Shown here piece by piece: positions 35,273 through 44,731 of a stretch of DNA of 64,000 nucleotides; position 1 is the stretch's first letter; each line of letters starts with the position of its first letter. The stretch covers positions 744,001 through 808,000 of the forward strand of contig CBDCQQ010000004.1 in assembly GCA_965220665.1 (NCBI GenBank), in the 5' to 3' direction. This stretch comes from JAJDZL01 sp965220665 (GTDB taxonomy: Bacteria > Pseudomonadota > Gammaproteobacteria > Arenicellales > JAJDZL01). Made by a program: the position numbers and the translations under genes. The notes under the pieces were generated by a model that ran no database searches, was not told the DNA's origin, and was given only the letters and a program-made list of their open reading frames with translations.

Positions 35273-35617
35273 ACGCTATATTCCAGATATGTTCCTAATG
35301 CGAGATGTATATATTGTATACAAAACCCAACACATTGTAGATTTTTCTTTTACAATTATGCCGTTTTTTTTATTTTCTGCAGTCGACTCAGTGCAGTTAA
35401 CCATAAAGTACAAACTTACGTGACATACTGTATTGACTTCAATAGTTTCGAATGCCCGACGATTCTCATCCATCAGTAAGTTACTGATTTTGCGATATTG
35501 TATCGACAAAACAATCGCAGGTTATGACAAACTGCTCATTAATTCTGCTTAAAGTCGCTCTAATTGCCATTTTATAAGCGATTTGTACCGAGTCATACAC
35601 TGCCGAATTTCAATCTA
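35273..35617 (-). promoter_or_regulatory. ftsZ-lpxC intergenic region with palindrome TGTATATATTGTATACA
   Basis: AT-rich, 345 bases. The 17-base sequence at 35306-35322 has 6-bp arms TGTATA/TATACA about 35 bases before the lpxC ATG and could be an operator or part of the promoter. A 77-residue minus-strand open frame (35276-35509) has no recognisable features and is not called. Confidence 0.4.
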
Positions 35618-36853
35618 TCATGTTCCAGCCGACCCGTTCAATTGCTTTTCGGGTCGTAAATTTCCGCGATTTTTCAAGATGCTTGGCACGTGGCTCATCT
35701 CCAGCAAATTTTCTTCCTGATCATCTTCGGCTTCGTCAATAAACGGACTTGTCACAGCTTCCTCTTCAGCTGCTTCACTTTCCATGTGCAAGTGGTCGAA
35801 CTCATCACGCATCTCACCTATCGATAATTCTTCGTGCTGCTCCGCGTTCTCCTCTAAACTAAGACTTCCATCTTCGGGCTGCGTCAGCCCACTGGCTACG
35901 ACCGTGACTCGAATTTCGTCACCAATTTCATCATCAAATACCAAACCTGAAACAATGGACTCGGCATTTGATGCGGCGTTCTGAATCATTTCTCCAATTT
36001 GCTTGTATTCATTGGCTGAAATATTCGAACTCGCAGTCACGTTGACTAAAAGTCCCTGCGCATTGGACAGATCGATACCTTCCAGCAACGGGTGGCTCAA
36101 AACGCTTTGTGCCACTTTTTGTGCCCGATCTTCACCGCTGGCACTGCCGTGCGCCATTATCACCAATCCTTCTTCTGACATGATTGTTTTCACGTCCGCG
36201 AAATCAACATTGATAAATCCGGTACGAACAATTAAATCTGATATGCCCCGTACTGCGCTCAACAGTACATTGTTCGCAGATCCGTAAGCATCAGACAAAG
36301 GAATATCGCCCAACAAAATTTTGTCATTGGCAATGGTGATGATTGAGTCAACTGAATCTCTCAGTTCACTCGCACCTGCTTGAGCATACTCCATGCGACG
36401 CGCGCCTTCGAAAGAAAATGGGATCGTTACGACTGCAACGACGAGTATCTCTGGGTCGAGTTCCTTGATTGCCCGAGCAAATACCGGTGCAGCGCCGGTA
36501 CCGGTACCACCACCCAAACCGGCGGTGATGAACACCATTTCGGCTTCACCAAGAAATTCAATAAAATTTTGGCAATCTTCCATTGCCGCCTCACGGCCTC
36601 GTTGCGGATCAAATCCCGCACCTCGTCCCTTGGTTGTGCTGGTGCCAAATTGGAGTTTATTGGCGGTTTTCGACTTCGCCAATGCCTGAGCATCAGTATT
36701 TGCAACATAACACTCAACATCTTCAATCAGTTCTGGAATCATGTAATCGACAGCATTGCTGCCGCCGCCACCGATTCCAACAACCTTGATCCTGGCGTCA
36801 TGATGAAATTCATTTTGTGTTTGCAGTACAAATCTCTTTTTTGTAAATTCCAT
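35618..36853 (-). CDS. ftsZ: Cell division protein FtsZ
   Basis: 411 residues. FtsZ is the tubulin-like GTPase that forms the division ring. Seen: VVGIGGGGSNAVDYMI near residue 25, the tubulin signature GLGGGTGTGAAP near residue 115, RRMEYAQAGASELRDSVDSI, and DFADVKTIMSEEGLVIMAHG. After a long acidic linker the C-terminal tail HVPSILKNRG is the short peptide that binds FtsA and other partners. AAGGGAGATC is a strong ribosome binding site before the ATG. A 105-nt gap separates it from ftsA. Confidence 0.97.
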   Translation of the reverse strand: MEFTKKRFVLQTQNEFHHDARIKVVGIGGGGSNAVDYMIPELIEDVECYVANTDAQALAKSKTANKLQFGTSTTKGRGAGFDPQRGREAAMEDCQNFIEFLGEAEMVFITAGLGGGTGTGAAPVFARAIKELDPEILVVAVVTIPFSFEGARRMEYAQAGASELRDSVDSIITIANDKILLGDIPLSDAYGSANNVLLSAVRGISDLIVRTGFINVDFADVKTIMSEEGLVIMAHGSASGEDRAQKVAQSVLSHPLLEGIDLSNAQGLLVNVTASSNISANEYKQIGEMIQNAASNAESIVSGLVFDDEIGDEIRVTVVASGLTQPEDGSLSLEENAEQHEELSIGEMRDEFDHLHMESEAAEEEAVTSPFIDEAEDDQEENLLEMSHVPSILKNRGNLRPEKQLNGSAGT

Positions 36854-36958
36854 TGTTAAGATCTCCCTTATTGTAAAAACCTTGTTAATTCACTTGTCAT
36901 CTCACTAACCTCACACTGTCAACTCCGTTAAACTACCGCGGAGCACCATGTAAATCGG

Positions 36959-38245
36959 TTATGTATGTGGCTGCAACAGGTCATGGTCCTCTCGCATGAA
37001 CAGCTTGCGTATAAAACTCGCCACCCTGCTTGCCGTGTTTCCGGGCAGATTTTTGATATTTCTTTGGCCAATCAAATCAGTTTCCATCTCCTCAATCAAG
37101 GAGCCATACTCACATAGACCCAGTCCAGTCGCGAACGATGGGTCACCGACTAGTTCACACATCTCTCCTGTGTAATTTGTCGTACCCAGCCGTACTGGAA
37201 TTCCCAAAATCGTAGTGGCCAGTTTTTCAATGTCAATGAGCTTGGAGGTGCCACCGGTCAGAACCAGTCCTGAACGAATCAGATCAATTTTCCCAGATTG
37301 TTCCAGTTCTTCTTTCACCAAACGAAAGATTTCAGTCAATCGTGCTTCAATTACCTCGACAAGGTATTTACGGCTGGCTTGCCTCGCGCGTTGTTCACCG
37401 ATAACCGTCAATTCAAATGATTCGCTGTAGTCGACCGAACTCGTATAGGCACCACCGTAAGTTTGCTTGATGCGATTGGCTTCCTGTTGCGACGTGTGCA
37501 AATGGACCGCAATGTCCTGTGTAATCATTGATCCCGCAGTCGTAAAGGTTGCGGAGTGGACAATGGACCCTTCGCTATAGACTGCAAAGTCTGTTGTACC
37601 GTGGCCAATGTCCAGCAAAGCAACTCCGAGCGCCTTCTCGTCCTCAGACAGTACTGCCTGACCAGAAGCAATATGATTAATGATGACGTTGTCCACCTGA
37701 AGGTTGCACGACCGAACACACTTGAAAAGGTTTTCGATCGAACTCACACTGCCAGTGACCACATGAGCATTTGCTTCCAGCCGGACACCACACATTCCAA
37801 GTGGGTGCCGGATGCCTGTCTGACCATCAACGATGTACTGCTGCGACAGGATATGGAGCAGTTTTTCACCACTTGAGATCGGCACGGCTTGTGCAGCTTC
37901 CGTAACTCGATCAATGTCATCGATTGTTACTTCATTACCCCGAATTGCGACAACTCCAGTTGAGTTGGTTCCCCGAATGTGAGAACCTGTGATGCCGACC
38001 ATCACCCTGTCAATTTCGCGCATACACATGCTCGATGCTTTCGCCTTAGCGCTCTCAATAGACTCAACCAGCGCTTCAATGTTGGACACCATGCCGCGCT
38101 GCATACCTTCTGTCGGGCTCTCGCCAATACCAATGACTTCAATTCCCTCGTCATGCTGCGTGCACACAACAAAGGTTACGGTTGCAGTTCCGATATCCAG
38201 CCCTACAATGGTGTGGTCTTGAATGTTTTGTCTATTTGCTCTCAT
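36959..38245 (-). CDS. ftsA: Cell division protein FtsA
   Basis: 428 residues. FtsA is the actin-like membrane anchor of FtsZ. Actin-fold phosphate loops are visible: VGLDIGTATVTFVVC at residue 14, VALLDIGHGTTDFAVYSEG near residue 205, and GLVLTGGTSKLIDIEKLAT near 335. The 1C-domain region with MRGxxxTG-type sequence (SHIRGTNSTGVVAIRG) is present. The C-terminus (SRVASFIRKLFMREDHD) is an amphipathic membrane-targeting helix. The start overlaps the ftsQ stop by 4 nt. Confidence 0.96.
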   Translation of the reverse strand: MRANRQNIQDHTIVGLDIGTATVTFVVCTQHDEGIEVIGIGESPTEGMQRGMVSNIEALVESIESAKAKASSMCMREIDRVMVGITGSHIRGTNSTGVVAIRGNEVTIDDIDRVTEAAQAVPISSGEKLLHILSQQYIVDGQTGIRHPLGMCGVRLEANAHVVTGSVSSIENLFKCVRSCNLQVDNVIINHIASGQAVLSEDEKALGVALLDIGHGTTDFAVYSEGSIVHSATFTTAGSMITQDIAVHLHTSQQEANRIKQTYGGAYTSSVDYSESFELTVIGEQRARQASRKYLVEVIEARLTEIFRLVKEELEQSGKIDLIRSGLVLTGGTSKLIDIEKLATTILGIPVRLGTTNYTGEMCELVGDPSFATGLGLCEYGSLIEEMETDLIGQRNIKNLPGNTASRVASFIRKLFMREDHDLLQPHT

Positions 38246-39114
38246 GATTTAATGTTTTCGCTATTCAAAATGGTCTGGGTTCCCTGAATTTTCGGAGGTG
38301 TTCCCTTCCATGTCACTGACACTCCATCCCGATAGCGTAAGTCAACAGTTGCAACCATTTCCGATACCGGTCGAAAAATGTCAGCGTACAACTTGAGAAA
38401 ACGGTTTGATCTATCTTTCACTTCGGTGCTTCCCATGATTACCCTGATTGGTTCTGGCTCGCTGGCGACTTGTTCAAGTGTGCCGGTGCTGCCAAGCGGG
38501 CTGACAAGTACCTCCCAACTGCCTCGACCAGACAGTTTGATCGATTTGATTTCAAGCCCGACTTTTTTGGCAGGTTCCTTCCAACTGTCGTACGCTTCCA
38601 GAATTTCCGGCGCAGCTCTACTGGGACCGCTTAGCATGGGCAACATCTGAGTGACTTCAATTGGCATGGTAAACGGTGTACCGAACTGATCAAGATATTC
38701 ATCATCTCCCCAGCGGGCCTGAACTTTACGGGTGTTGATCTGGACTTCCAGAGTGTCCGGCCACTTGCGACGTATGGTGGCGTTTTCCACCCAGGAAAAG
38801 GACTGTGCCGCTTCTGCTGCTTTCGCAATATCCACGAGCAGGATATTTCCGGTGGAAACCTCTGCAACTGCTTTAACTATCTGATCTGTCGTGGATTTAG
38901 CGTGGTCTCCTATCACATCGATATACTTCGTAGGAAAACGCTGTCCCTGTAGAACAAAATCAACACAAAACGTAAATACCATTGCGACGCTCAGCATGGT
39001 GGCAAACAGATAAGTGCCTTTGCGGCTGAATCTTGGTGATTTCACTGAGTTGGGCTTTCGAACGGACATTCCTTCGAGTCTGGAATGTCTGTAGGGACTG
39101 TACACAGATTTCAT
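38242..39114 (-). CDS. ftsQ: Cell division protein FtsQ
   Basis: 290 residues. One transmembrane segment near residues 37-56 (YLFATMLSVAMVFTFCVDFV) after a basic cytoplasmic start, then a periplasmic POTRA domain (FPTKYIDVIGDHAKSTTDQI, then FSWVENATIRRKWPDTLEVQ) and the beta domain with WGDDEYLDQFGTPF. FtsQ links FtsB/FtsL to the early divisome. It overlaps ftsA and murB by 4 nt each. In most relatives ddl precedes ftsQ; here murB does. Confidence 0.93.
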   Translation of the reverse strand: MKSVYSPYRHSRLEGMSVRKPNSVKSPRFSRKGTYLFATMLSVAMVFTFCVDFVLQGQRFPTKYIDVIGDHAKSTTDQIVKAVAEVSTGNILLVDIAKAAEAAQSFSWVENATIRRKWPDTLEVQINTRKVQARWGDDEYLDQFGTPFTMPIEVTQMLPMLSGPSRAAPEILEAYDSWKEPAKKVGLEIKSIKLSGRGSWEVLVSPLGSTGTLEQVASEPEPIRVIMGSTEVKDRSNRFLKLYADIFRPVSEMVATVDLRYRDGVSVTWKGTPPKIQGTQTILNSENIKS

Positions 39115-40013
39115 AACGATGCTCCTTTTCCAATAATTCTGACTTCAAGTTCAAGTTGAATTCCGTGCACCTCATGGACACGGTTCTTTATGTAAGCAAT
39201 CAGTGATTCGATGTCATTTGCACTGGCATGCCCGGTGTTCTCAATGAAATTTGCATGCACCGGAGACACCCGGGCCGCACCATTTGTGTAACCTTTCAAT
39301 CCGGCTGTTTCAATCAGCCGTGCAGCAAAATCTTCCTTCGGATTTCTGAATACGCTGCCTGCGTTTGCCGTCTGAACCGGCTGGGTTGCCGCTCTCTGTT
39401 TCAGGAATTGACGAATTTTTTTACGCCCGTCATCCGTCTGACAGGGTGACAGTTCAAATTCAGCGCCGACAAACCATTCGGAATCCTCAATTTCGACTGA
39501 CCGATATCCCCACGAAACCTGATCGGCGCTTCGTCTAACCGTCTCGCCCTGACGGCTGATCGTGTCTGCATGGTGAACCACCTGCCAGGTCTCGGATCCA
39601 AAACATCCAGCATTCATAGCCAACGCGCCTCCGATGGTTCCCGGAATACCGACCATGAATTCGGCGCCGCACAATGCATTTTTTGCAGCAAACTTTGCCA
39701 GCTTTGCACCCGGCACTCCAGCTTCGGCATAGATGCTTCGACTTCCGGTTTGTCGCAGTTTCTTGAGGCCCTTGTGTGTGGAGATTATCACACCATCAAA
39801 TCCCCCATCCCGAACAAGCATATTACTTCCCAGACCGCACCAGGAAACTTCTGTTTCTTGAGGCACTCTTCTCAGAAACTCGCCAAGATCGGATACGCCA
39901 TCAGGCGTGTAATGCCATCTGACGGTGCCGCCTGTTCGCCAACTTGTATGACGACTCATTGGCTCATCCTTTCGCAGTTCACCAGTCAGTCCAGCCATCG
40001 AAATTCCGTCCAT
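39111..40013 (-). CDS. murB: UDP-N-acetylenolpyruvoylglucosamine reductase MurB
   Basis: 300 residues, FAD-dependent reductase that makes UDP-MurNAc. Seen: HTSWRTGGTVRWHYTPD at the start (FAD-binding), WCGLGSNMLVRDGGFDGVII, AGVPGAKLAKFAAKNALCGA, GIPGTIGGALAMNAGCFGSE, then AGSVFRNPKEDFAARLIETA carrying the catalytic serine, and ends with HEVHGIQLELEVRIIG. The short form without extra insert suggests the type II (non-E. coli) MurB. murG lies 18 nt upstream; murC, which normally sits here, is absent. Confidence 0.96.
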   Translation of the reverse strand: MDGISMAGLTGELRKDEPMSRHTSWRTGGTVRWHYTPDGVSDLGEFLRRVPQETEVSWCGLGSNMLVRDGGFDGVIISTHKGLKKLRQTGSRSIYAEAGVPGAKLAKFAAKNALCGAEFMVGIPGTIGGALAMNAGCFGSETWQVVHHADTISRQGETVRRSADQVSWGYRSVEIEDSEWFVGAEFELSPCQTDDGRKKIRQFLKQRAATQPVQTANAGSVFRNPKEDFAARLIETAGLKGYTNGAARVSPVHANFIENTGHASANDIESLIAYIKNRVHEVHGIQLELEVRIIGKGASL

Positions 40014-40031
40014 CGGTACCTATCGTAAGTT

Positions 40032-41108
40032 TCACGTTTCCAGTGCTTCCATACAGCACTCAACAACCGCATTTGTTGCATCGGGTCGCCCATTGGCTCG
40101 AATGCGCTCGGCAAGTTCTCGCACGCGATCCCGATTTGAAATCAGATTCATCAGTTCGGTGCGCAATTTCGATTCAAAATCACTATTTTGAAAACAAACA
40201 ATTGCTGCTCCCAGTCGCATAAGCACCTCGGCATTGGCGCGCTGATGATCCCGCGCCGCATGTGGCATGGGAACCAGCACGACAGCCAAACCCATCGCTG
40301 CCAACTCGGCGATCGTCATCGCTCCAGCTCGTGCGACAACGATGTCAGCCCAGGAATACGCTTGCGCCATATCACTGATGTAATCTACGACCTCAGCCTC
40401 GATTCCCAGAGATTGATAGGCCGCTCTAACCTTATCTGTGCGTCCAGGGCCGGTCTGATGTTTAATGTTGGGACGCAGGTCTGCAGGCTGTCCAGCGAAA
40501 GCCTTCGGCAAAGCCTGATTCAATGCGTCCGCACCCTGGCTGCCACCAATAATCAGCAGTTTGAGCGGCTGACTATGATCGTTTTCAAAGTCTGGTTTTT
40601 GTTTGGCAGCTGCCAAGATCTCCGCACGTACCGGTGTACCGGTAAACACGGCCTTACATCCAAGATCTGACTTCTCAACCCCACTCAGCACTCGCATCGC
40701 CATAACTGCCAAAATTCGATTGGTCAGTCCGGCAATCGCATTCGACTCATGAATGATCAGTGGCCTACGAAGCATTGCAGCAGCCATGCCACCTGGACCA
40801 CACACATATCCGCCCATACCTAGCATCAGATCCGGACGACGGTTCAAGATGATGCCAACACTTTGCCAAAGTGAAATTGAAATCCATAGCGGCAGCGTCA
40901 TCCAACGCATTAATCCTTTGCCCCAAAGACCTTTGACTCGAATTGCGTCAAATTCAAATCCTGCTGTACGCGCCAGTTGATCTTCAAGTCCGCTCCGTAC
41001 ACCCATCCAGTAAACATTGACACCGCGTGCACGAAGTTCAGTGCCCACCGCTAGCGCAGGATATATGTGGCCACCAGTACCACCAGCCATGATTACAACG
41101 GTACTCAT
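40032..41108 (-). CDS. murG: Lipid II synthase MurG (UDP-GlcNAc transferase)
   Basis: 358 residues. MurG adds GlcNAc to lipid I on the inner face of the membrane. Seen: MAGGTGGHIYPALAVGTEL (G loop 1), MLGMGGYVCGPGGMAAAML (G loop 2), HESNAIAGLTNRIL, and IIGGSQGADALNQALP (G loop 3), then ARAGAMTIAELAAMGLAVVL and PHAARDHQRANAEVL for donor binding. Overlaps ftsW by 4 nt. Confidence 0.97.
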   Translation of the reverse strand: MSTVVIMAGGTGGHIYPALAVGTELRARGVNVYWMGVRSGLEDQLARTAGFEFDAIRVKGLWGKGLMRWMTLPLWISISLWQSVGIILNRRPDLMLGMGGYVCGPGGMAAAMLRRPLIIHESNAIAGLTNRILAVMAMRVLSGVEKSDLGCKAVFTGTPVRAEILAAAKQKPDFENDHSQPLKLLIIGGSQGADALNQALPKAFAGQPADLRPNIKHQTGPGRTDKVRAAYQSLGIEAEVVDYISDMAQAYSWADIVVARAGAMTIAELAAMGLAVVLVPMPHAARDHQRANAEVLMRLGAAIVCFQNSDFESKLRTELMNLISNRDRVRELAERIRANGRPDATNAVVECCMEALET

Positions 41109-42265
41109 TGCTTCAACTTCCGATGGGATTCACGATGAATGGAGAGCACGATGCCAATCGCGATGGAATACGCAATCAGGCTCGATCCGCCTTCACTCAT
41201 AAAGGGTAAAGTAAGACCCTTTGTGGGCAGGATGCCCATATTCACACCCATGTTCACCACGGCGGAAATGGCAATCAAAATACCAATTGATTTGGCAAGC
41301 AGGTTTGAGAATATATCATTCACCGCTGCAGCCAGCCAGGAGATATGAAAGATTTTCCAAATCAGGACAACAAAAAGGCCCATTACAGTCAGCAAACCCA
41401 TCAGGCCGAGTTCTTCTCCAATGACCGCGAACAGAAAATCTGAACCGGCATAGGGCAGGTAATGCAATTTTTGGACACTGGTACCAAGTCCAACGCCAAA
41501 CCACTCACCTCTGCCAAGTGCTATCAGTGATTGCACCAATTGAAATCCAGAGTTGTATGGGTCTTCCCAGGGGTTCAGAAAGGTCATGGCACGTATCAGG
41601 CGATATGGCTCAATCACAATCAGAATGACAACAGCGATGATGGACAAAAAGGTTAACAGAGAAATATGGGATAGTTTGAGGCCGCCCAAATACAGTACAG
41701 CCAAAAAAACTGCACCGAGCACTACCGTACTGCCAAGATCTGGCTCAAGAGTCAGCAGGGTTGCAAACACCAGATATATGGTGATGATTGGCAGTACATC
41801 ACGAGACAGGCTGTTCAATTGCTGATCGCGAACTGCCAGGTATCTGGCGAGATAGATCAGGAACAGTATTTCAGCAAATTCGGATGGCTGAAAGATTCGA
41901 CCACCTACTCGAACCCAGCGGTTACTGCCATTCAATTCGACTCCAATTGAGGGGACTAGTACGATTGCCAGCAATCCGATTCCGACAATCAGGAATAGTG
42001 GTGCCAGTCGTTTCAGTAAATTAGGCGGAATGAAGGCGGCAACAAACATTCCGGTTAATGCGATAGCAATGTTGATGGCGTTTTTGCGAAGGTAGACAAA
42101 GTGGTCTCCAGTGTCAAACGCCTGCGCAATTGTCGCGGAATATACCGCGATCATCCCAAACATCACAAGCCCCAGATAGACGGTGATTAGCACAGAATCA
42201 ACTCTTGGTGACGGTTTGACGTCACTCTCTTGTGGTTGAGTGCCTTGTACTACAGTATTGCTCAT
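41105..42265 (-). CDS. ftsW: Peptidoglycan glycosyltransferase FtsW (SEDS)
   Basis: 386 residues from the ATG at 42265 (MSNTVVQG), preferred because CAGGTG lies just before it and because it overlaps the murD stop by 4 nt (ATGA), as elsewhere in this cluster; a longer in-frame start at 42343 would run back inside murD. About ten transmembrane segments. Conserved SEDS sequences: GSNRWVRVGGRIFQPSEFAE, LEPDLGSTVVLG, YAGSDFLFAVIGEELGLMG and LPFMSEGGSSLIAYSIAIG. It polymerises septal glycan with FtsI. Confidence 0.95.
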   Translation of the reverse strand: MSNTVVQGTQPQESDVKPSPRVDSVLITVYLGLVMFGMIAVYSATIAQAFDTGDHFVYLRKNAINIAIALTGMFVAAFIPPNLLKRLAPLFLIVGIGLLAIVLVPSIGVELNGSNRWVRVGGRIFQPSEFAEILFLIYLARYLAVRDQQLNSLSRDVLPIITIYLVFATLLTLEPDLGSTVVLGAVFLAVLYLGGLKLSHISLLTFLSIIAVVILIVIEPYRLIRAMTFLNPWEDPYNSGFQLVQSLIALGRGEWFGVGLGTSVQKLHYLPYAGSDFLFAVIGEELGLMGLLTVMGLFVVLIWKIFHISWLAAAVNDIFSNLLAKSIGILIAISAVVNMGVNMGILPTKGLTLPFMSEGGSSLIAYSIAIGIVLSIHRESHRKLKQ

Positions 42266-43629
42266 AACACCTGCAATTGAAGTGCCTGACTGAAAGACTT
42301 TCCTCGATGCTTGAAATCGGTGAACTGATCGTTGCTTGCACATCCAGGTGAAAACACCACGCAGTCCCCTTCTTTCGTCATGCTGTTTGCAACGCTGATC
42401 GCATCGTAGATGTCTTCAACGTGATGTTTGGCGACGTTATCAGTTACGTCAAATGTTTTGCTGATCTCGCGTCGGTCGCGTCCAAAGAAAATGCAACCGC
42501 GTAGTCTGCCGTTGACATTCTGTGGGATCATTGAGAAATCAGCGCCTTTGCTCAATCCCCCTGCGATCAGTATCACCGGTCTTTCGTTGGATTGAATTGC
42601 CGCCAGAGCAGCTCCCACATTGGCTGATCGCGCATCATTCACCCAACGCACACCGTTCCACTCGCCTTCAGTGCTGCAACGATACGGGAGACCTTCGAAA
42701 TTCGTAACTGCCGTTCTAACCGCTTTGACTGGATAACCCGCTGCATCGGCGACGGCACAGCTTGCCAGAATGTTCAGGACGTTATGGTCACCCGAAAGCT
42801 GACATCGATCCAGATTAAGCAATTTGTCATCACCACGTACCACCCAGTTGACTCCAGAAAAATCAACTACGCCATAGTCTCCTTCACTTTCCGGTGAATT
42901 CAATCCGAAGGTGATGCGCTGACCTATCGTTGCAATATCCGATACGATCGGATCATCCCGGTTGATCACAGCAATCTTTGCATCGTTGATGAGTTTTGCG
43001 ATAGAACCGACGCATTCATCGGTTGACTTGTAGCGCTCAAGGTGGTCAGGTGAAACATTGAGAACCGCTGCAACATCCGACTGAATCCGTTCAACCTGTT
43101 CAAGGTGAGGCGCTGAAAGTTCCAGTAGATAGGCATCCACCTGTCTCTTTTTCAGCAATTCCATAAACGGATAACCTCGGCAGCCACCGAGCTGAACAAC
43201 TCCGCGGTACCGCGAAATAATATTGCCTACCAGAGTCGTAACCGAACTCTTTCCATTTGTCCCGGTTATCGAAATGACCGGTTTGTTAGCACAGTGGAAA
43301 AACAACTCCAGACTGTTCATCACCTCCGCACCATATTCTTTCGCCATCCGTGCGATTCTCAGATTGGATGGTGCTGATGTGCAGCTCAATACCGTCAGGT
43401 CCTTACCCACAAACAAATCGGATTCAAAGGGGGCATTGATTGCCACACCTGGTAGCAATGAGCTTACACTCCTCTCTAGCCCTGGCTGAGATTTAACTTC
43501 GGCCATTTCCACATCCCAGCCGTTGTCAATCAGGTGAGTAGCACAGGCAATTGCACTTCGGCCAAGGCCAACTACAACAGCGTTGCCCGTATAACCATTT
43601 GATTTTGCGCTTTTCTTTAGTAGTTCCAT
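42262..43629 (-). CDS. murD: UDP-N-acetylmuramoylalanine-D-glutamate ligase MurD
   Basis: 455 residues from the ATG at 43629, which has AGGTG in front; a GTG three codons earlier is the alternative. MurD adds D-glutamate to UDP-MurNAc-L-Ala. Seen: VVVGLGRSAIACATHLID (Rossmann start), VISITGTNGKSSVTTLVGNI (ATP loop), LELSAPHLEQ, LNVSPDHLERYKS, and WVNDARSANVGAALAAIQ. The C-terminal ligase domain ends with FSPGCASNDQFTDFKHRG. It lies 16 nt after mraY. Confidence 0.96.
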   Translation of the reverse strand: MELLKKSAKSNGYTGNAVVVGLGRSAIACATHLIDNGWDVEMAEVKSQPGLERSVSSLLPGVAINAPFESDLFVGKDLTVLSCTSAPSNLRIARMAKEYGAEVMNSLELFFHCANKPVISITGTNGKSSVTTLVGNIISRYRGVVQLGGCRGYPFMELLKKRQVDAYLLELSAPHLEQVERIQSDVAAVLNVSPDHLERYKSTDECVGSIAKLINDAKIAVINRDDPIVSDIATIGQRITFGLNSPESEGDYGVVDFSGVNWVVRGDDKLLNLDRCQLSGDHNVLNILASCAVADAAGYPVKAVRTAVTNFEGLPYRCSTEGEWNGVRWVNDARSANVGAALAAIQSNERPVILIAGGLSKGADFSMIPQNVNGRLRGCIFFGRDRREISKTFDVTDNVAKHHVEDIYDAISVANSMTKEGDCVVFSPGCASNDQFTDFKHRGKSFSQALQLQVL

Positions 43630-43645
43630 GAAATTCACCTCGTGC

Positions 43646-44731
43646 TTATCTAACTTTAAGTGTTGCCAGTCCAGCCAACACCATGACCAGTGAAAAAATC
43701 CAAAAGCGAACCGTAATGCGCGGTTCTGGCCACCCCTTCTGTTCGAAATGATGATGTAGCGGGCTCATCAGCCAGATGCGACGACCAAGCAGTTTGAATG
43801 ATGCAACTTGCGTCATGACTGAAATCGCTTCAATGACGAACAACCCACCCATGATGAACAGTACGATTTCCTGTCGAATTAATACAGCAATGATGGCAAC
43901 TGCGGCTCCAAGTCCCATTGAGCCTGTGTCACCCATAAAAATCTGTGCTGGATAGCAGTTGAAGACCAGAAATGCTAGTCCCGCACCAACCAACGAACCA
44001 CAGAATATGACCAACTCACCGACGCCTTGAATAAATGGCAGTCCGAGATATGCCGAAAATACTGCGTGACCCGTCGCATAGGCAAAAATTCCAAGTCCCC
44101 CGGCCACCAGTACGATGGGCATGATGGCTAACCCATCCAGTCCATCGGTCAAATTGACAGCGTTTGAAGTCCCAACCAGAACCAGCATGGTAAATGGAAT
44201 AAACAGAATACCAAGCTCGAACAACAGGTCTTTGAATACGGGTATCAAAAGCGTGGTTTGAGCAGTGGATTCCGCACTGATGAAAATGATGATTCCAACG
44301 ACTGCGGCAGCGATTGCCTGATAGAGCAATTTTTTCCGTACCGAAAGTCCCGCTCCACTTTTCTGCTGTTTGAGTTTTTGCCAGTCGTCAAAAAAACCGA
44401 TCAGTCCAAATATGGCGGTAGTTGTCAGTGCCAGCCAAATGAACAGATTCGTTGGATCAACCCATAGCAAAGTTGACACAAACACTGAGAATAGAATGAC
44501 GACACCACCCATGGTTGGTGTTCCACCTTTGCCGATGTGCAGCGGAACATCATCATCACGAATCACTTCCCTGATTGACAATTCCTGTAGCTTGGGAATG
44601 GCATAGGTAAACGCGACAACACCGATCAACAATGAAGTCAGCACTGCCAAAACAGCCCGAAATGTCAGGTACCGGAACACATTGAACCCAGACACCACAT
44701 CGGAAAAATACAAAAGCAGTTCAGCTAACAT
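43646..44731 (-). CDS. mraY: Phospho-MurNAc-pentapeptide transferase MraY
   Basis: 361 residues with ten transmembrane segments. MraY makes lipid I from UDP-MurNAc-pentapeptide and undecaprenyl phosphate. Conserved cytoplasmic loops: GKGGTPTMGGVVILFSVFVS, FGLIGFFDDWQKLKQQKSGA (Asp pair), NAVNLTDGLDGLAIMPIV, NCYPAQIFMGDTGSMGLGAA and LMSPLHHHFEQKGWPEPRIT. Overlaps the end of murF by 7 nt. Confidence 0.97.
   Translation of the reverse strand: MLAELLLYFSDVVSGFNVFRYLTFRAVLAVLTSLLIGVVAFTYAIPKLQELSIREVIRDDDVPLHIGKGGTPTMGGVVILFSVFVSTLLWVDPTNLFIWLALTTTAIFGLIGFFDDWQKLKQQKSGAGLSVRKKLLYQAIAAAVVGIIIFISAESTAQTTLLIPVFKDLLFELGILFIPFTMLVLVGTSNAVNLTDGLDGLAIMPIVLVAGGLGIFAYATGHAVFSAYLGLPFIQGVGELVIFCGSLVGAGLAFLVFNCYPAQIFMGDTGSMGLGAAVAIIAVLIRQEIVLFIMGGLFVIEAISVMTQVASFKLLGRRIWLMSPLHHHFEQKGWPEPRITVRFWIFSLVMVLAGLATLKVR

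Noticed and set aside
35276..35509. 77-residue minus-strand frame between ftsZ and lpxC
   Set aside because: AT-rich intergenic sequence with no recognisable motifs; an lpxC leader gene could not be supported.
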